From UTCHB3 sp964625575 (GTDB lineage: Bacteria > Bacteroidota > Ignavibacteria > Ignavibacteriales > Ignavibacteriaceae), in NCBI GenBank assembly GCA_964625575.1, contig CAZVBQ010000004.1, positions 122,432 to 186,431 on the forward strand: a stretch of DNA of 64,000 nt, in the 5' to 3' direction. Below are positions 62,182 through 64,000 of this stretch, in pieces. The notes under the pieces were generated by a model that did no database searches, had not been told where the DNA came from, and saw only the letters and a list, made by a program, of their open reading frames with translations. Every line of letters starts with the position of its first letter. The first letter of the stretch is position 1. A program made the position numbers and the translations under genes.

Positions 62182-62796
62182 ATGTACCCATTGAACAAAA
62201 TTATCGCGGCGAGGATGACAGACAACGGCATCTCAAAAAAGAAACTGGCTGAGGCTATATTCCCGGGAAAGGTCAGCAAAGGGATAAAAGTGATAAGCGA
62301 TTTTCTTTACAACGACCGGTATAACCCGGAATTAGCGGAGAAAATACTCAAAATCGTCCCGGTGGAGGCGTACATAGTTGAAGCTTTTACACTGGCGGGC
62401 GAGCAGATAAAAAGTCTCCACGACAGGCTTGAAGAAGAAAGGGAGAAGCAGAAGGAAATTCGCGCGACGAAGCGCAAGATGAAAAATTTTTCACCCGTGC
62501 TCAGCAGAATCGCAGAAGAGATACCGGGTGAGACAGAGAAAGCCAAGAAGCGGGTGCTCGGCAAGTACCCGCTCGAAGTGGAAGAGTTCGACGGAAAACA
62601 GTTCTATTCCCTCTCAAAGGAGGAACAGTTCGCTCAGGTGAAGGAGCTGATACTCGAGGATTTCGCGACTTTCGGCGGAAAGAAGAATGTGCCATACAAC
62701 ATTACTGGCTACATCTTCCGCAGGGAGTATTTCGAGAGATACATCTTCAACTCTGAAGGGGAAATAACTGACAGTAATAACTGGTTGGATGAATAA
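62182..62796 (+). CDS. Uncharacterised protein with HTH-like N-terminus (paralogue 2)
   Basis: 204 aa from ATG 62182, which has an AAGGAG site; the open frame extends upstream to 62113 but those residues are not like paralogue 1. 'MTDNGISKKKLAEAIFPGKVSKGIKVISDFLYNDRYNPELAEKILKIVPVEAYIVEAF' aligns with the first paralogue, then a charged helix ('RLEEEREKQKEIRATKRKMK') and the shared ending 'ITGYIFRREYFERYIFNSEGEITDSN'. Divergence is high, so the duplication is old. The function is unknown. Confidence 0.8.
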   Translation: MYPLNKIIAARMTDNGISKKKLAEAIFPGKVSKGIKVISDFLYNDRYNPELAEKILKIVPVEAYIVEAFTLAGEQIKSLHDRLEEEREKQKEIRATKRKMKNFSPVLSRIAEEIPGETEKAKKRVLGKYPLEVEEFDGKQFYSLSKEEQFAQVKELILEDFATFGGKKNVPYNITGYIFRREYFERYIFNSEGEITDSNNWLDE

Positions 62797-62888
62797 TAGA
62801 AGGGTGTCCGCCGCACTTGATCCGTAGTGTCGCGGCTCCTTTTAGGGGTTATTAATTGAGATCGGTTCAGTAACAAGGAGGATTTGAA

Positions 62889-63146
62889 ATGATAAGATTT
62901 GTGTCTTTTCTGGCTACAGCTGTATTGGTGATATATATCGGCGTGTGGATGTTCCTGGCTTTTGTTGGTTACATGATTGTGGTTTGGTTCATAGTATTGC
63001 TCTGGAACAAGGTTCTTTCTGAGATTCTTCCACTTCCTGAAATAGGGATGTTCGGAGGGACAATTTTTACGACGATTGTGATAGTGGTCTCCACCACGCT
63101 TTACTTTGTTTGGTTGTTGATCACCTCACCCGCCCTGCCAAAATGA
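62889..63146 (+). CDS. Small membrane protein
   Basis: 85 aa with a strong AAGGAGG site 9 bases before the ATG. Three hydrophobic segments cover most of the chain (about 3-22, 24-43, 58-79). No family recognised. It is preceded by about 90 bases without a gene. Confidence 0.65.
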   Translation: MIRFVSFLATAVLVIYIGVWMFLAFVGYMIVVWFIVLLWNKVLSEILPLPEIGMFGGTIFTTIVIVVSTTLYFVWLLITSPALPK

Positions 63147-63362
63147 GCGGGCGGACCATGAAACAGAGTCAAGCAGCAGGGAGGGTAAAACTGAATCACC
63201 CCGGTGATAATCTCATTTCACCCTCCTTCACCTCTCTGACCCGACCGTGGATAATGGCTGTACTTCCCTTCCTAAAAACTGCATCTTGGCACCAGTTATT
63301 AAATCATTTTCTGTAATCGAATTGCTGTTCTGTACATACGAACCAAAAACCGGGAGTCAGTC
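63147..63362 (+). other. 216-base gap
   Basis: No convincing gene or repeat. The open frame across it has no family pattern and lacks a ribosome site. A GGGAG precedes the next ATG. Confidence 0.4.
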
Positions 63363-63773
63363 ATGAAAACCAGATTTTTTTCTTTTGTCCTCGTCGCTTT
63401 GTTTATAGCGACCATTTCCTCGCCCGCAATTTTAGCGAGCAACGCCCCTAAAAAACTTTCCTCATACGAGAAAGCTGAACTTAACTATATCCACGCGGTT
63501 GAATCGGATAACGCCGGCCTGAGAGTGAGCGGCAGCTACTTCCTTGGCGAAATGAAAAGCGAACTTGCCGTTATACCATTGATGAGAGAGTTGAAGAATT
63601 GTACAGATGAGGAATGCAGAATTGCCGCCGCCCTCGCCCTTGTAAAGATCGGTGATGCCCGCGGTGTTTATGCTGTTAAACGCGCTGCCACCTTCGACGA
63701 GAGCAAGCGCGTCCGCGACCTCTGCTGGAAGTTTTACATGTCAACCGTAAAACCCGGCGCCGTTAGATTTTAA
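63363..63773 (+). CDS. Secreted small HEAT-repeat-like protein
   Basis: 136 aa. The signal peptide (FFSFVLVALFIATISSPAILA) is followed by helical repeats: 'ESDNAGLRVSGSYFLGEMKSELAVIPLMRELKN' and 'EECRIAAALALVKIGDARGVYAVKRAATFDESKRVRDLCWKFY', the pattern of HEAT/PBS-lyase-type repeats. It would act in the periplasm as a binding module. A terminator follows directly. Confidence 0.78.
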   Translation: MKTRFFSFVLVALFIATISSPAILASNAPKKLSSYEKAELNYIHAVESDNAGLRVSGSYFLGEMKSELAVIPLMRELKNCTDEECRIAAALALVKIGDARGVYAVKRAATFDESKRVRDLCWKFYMSTVKPGAVRF

Positions 63774-63795
63774 TTGATTGGTATTGGATTGTTGG

Positions 63796-63826
63796 AAGGC
63801 TGTCTCACAAGGGCAGCCTTTTTTTT
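63796..63826 (+). terminator. Intrinsic terminator
   Basis: AAGGCTG (63796-63802) pairs with CAGCCTT (63814-63820), followed by a T run to 63826. It lies 23 bases after the HEAT-like gene. Confidence 0.9.
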
Positions 63827-64000
63827 GCTCAGATGTGAGTTGTGAGGGTTTGTTGCCCGTTGCGGGTTGCCCGTTGCGGGTTGCCCGTTGCGCGATTTTA
63901 TTAGCGCGTTGTGAGTGACGAGTTGTGAGGATCATACTTAACACTTAACACTTAACACCTGTTATGTTAAAAGTCAACAGGGCACCCATGCTTTTGTGTT
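63827..64000. repeat. 14-base TTGCCCGTTGCGGG tandem repeat and flanking words to the window end
   Basis: TTGCCCGTTGCGGG is repeated nearly three times at 63853-63894. 'GTTGTGAGTGACGAGTTGTGAGG' and 'ACTTAACACTTAACACTTAACACC' follow. No gene is supported in the last 170 bases. Confidence 0.8.

Overview
The window looks like a chromosome segment from an Ignavibacteria-type member of the Bacteroidota/Chlorobiota (FCB) group. Two large secreted proteins (23367-25052 and 38561-41836) end in type-A type IX secretion sorting domains with the 'NYPNPF' signature; the longer version in the 1091-aa protein is the style common in Ignavibacteria. A promoter of Bacteroidota type (TTG, then TAnnTTTG) precedes metK, and the sensors are of Reg_prop/Y_Y_Y and LytTR type. 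No rRNA, tRNA, insertion sequence, phage or CRISPR array was seen.

Layout. 1-13582: an envelope/signalling locus. A TPR-CHAT protease-like protein and a giant TPR protein (cut by the left edge) read leftward. A 349-aa secreted protein, a FecR-domain protein, an outer-membrane barrel, a CHASE2 adenylate cyclase and an RlpA lipoprotein read rightward. 13673-17662: an O-antigen-ligase-like protein, a glycosyltransferase and a REC-PAS-histidine kinase. 17727-23180 (minus): fur-feoA-feoB, an MBL-fold hydrolase, a PD40 propeller protein and an esterase. 23367-28865: a CotH-like T9SS cargo and potA-potB-potCD, with permease and binding protein fused. 28859-34461 (minus): glycosyltransferase, DCC thioredoxin-like protein, CNNM/CorC protein, lipoprotein, UbiA-type prenyltransferase and an acyl-CoA mutase large subunit with isobutyryl-CoA-mutase-type active-site residues. 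34685-41836: a LytTR regulator, its propeller kinase and a T9SS propeller protein. 42085-55542 (minus): mutL, folA-thyA, an MFS exporter, aroA-M1 peptidase, and ymdB-folD-deoC-(hidden HicB-like ORF)-trmH, then an orphan lipoprotein. 56079-63773: recQ, a PIN/antitoxin/DUF2442 cluster, metK behind a long regulatory leader, an uncharacterised paralogous pair with HTH-like N-termini, and two small envelope proteins.

The most striking non-coding structure is the metK leader (59959-60246). It has a promoter and two successive SAM-II-like aptamers. The first overlaps an antiterminator/terminator pair. The second can control pairing at the metK Shine-Dalgarno. Together they predict a two-stage SAM feedback switch, first on transcription and then on translation.

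Intergenic DNA is unusually rich in short degenerate repeats: heptamer and 14-mer tandem arrays, 'TATGAAG/TTCATAC' blocks, 'CACGGATT'/'CACAGAG' blocks, an 83-bp unit in about three copies, and a 116-bp palindrome. Many lie directly against stop codons.
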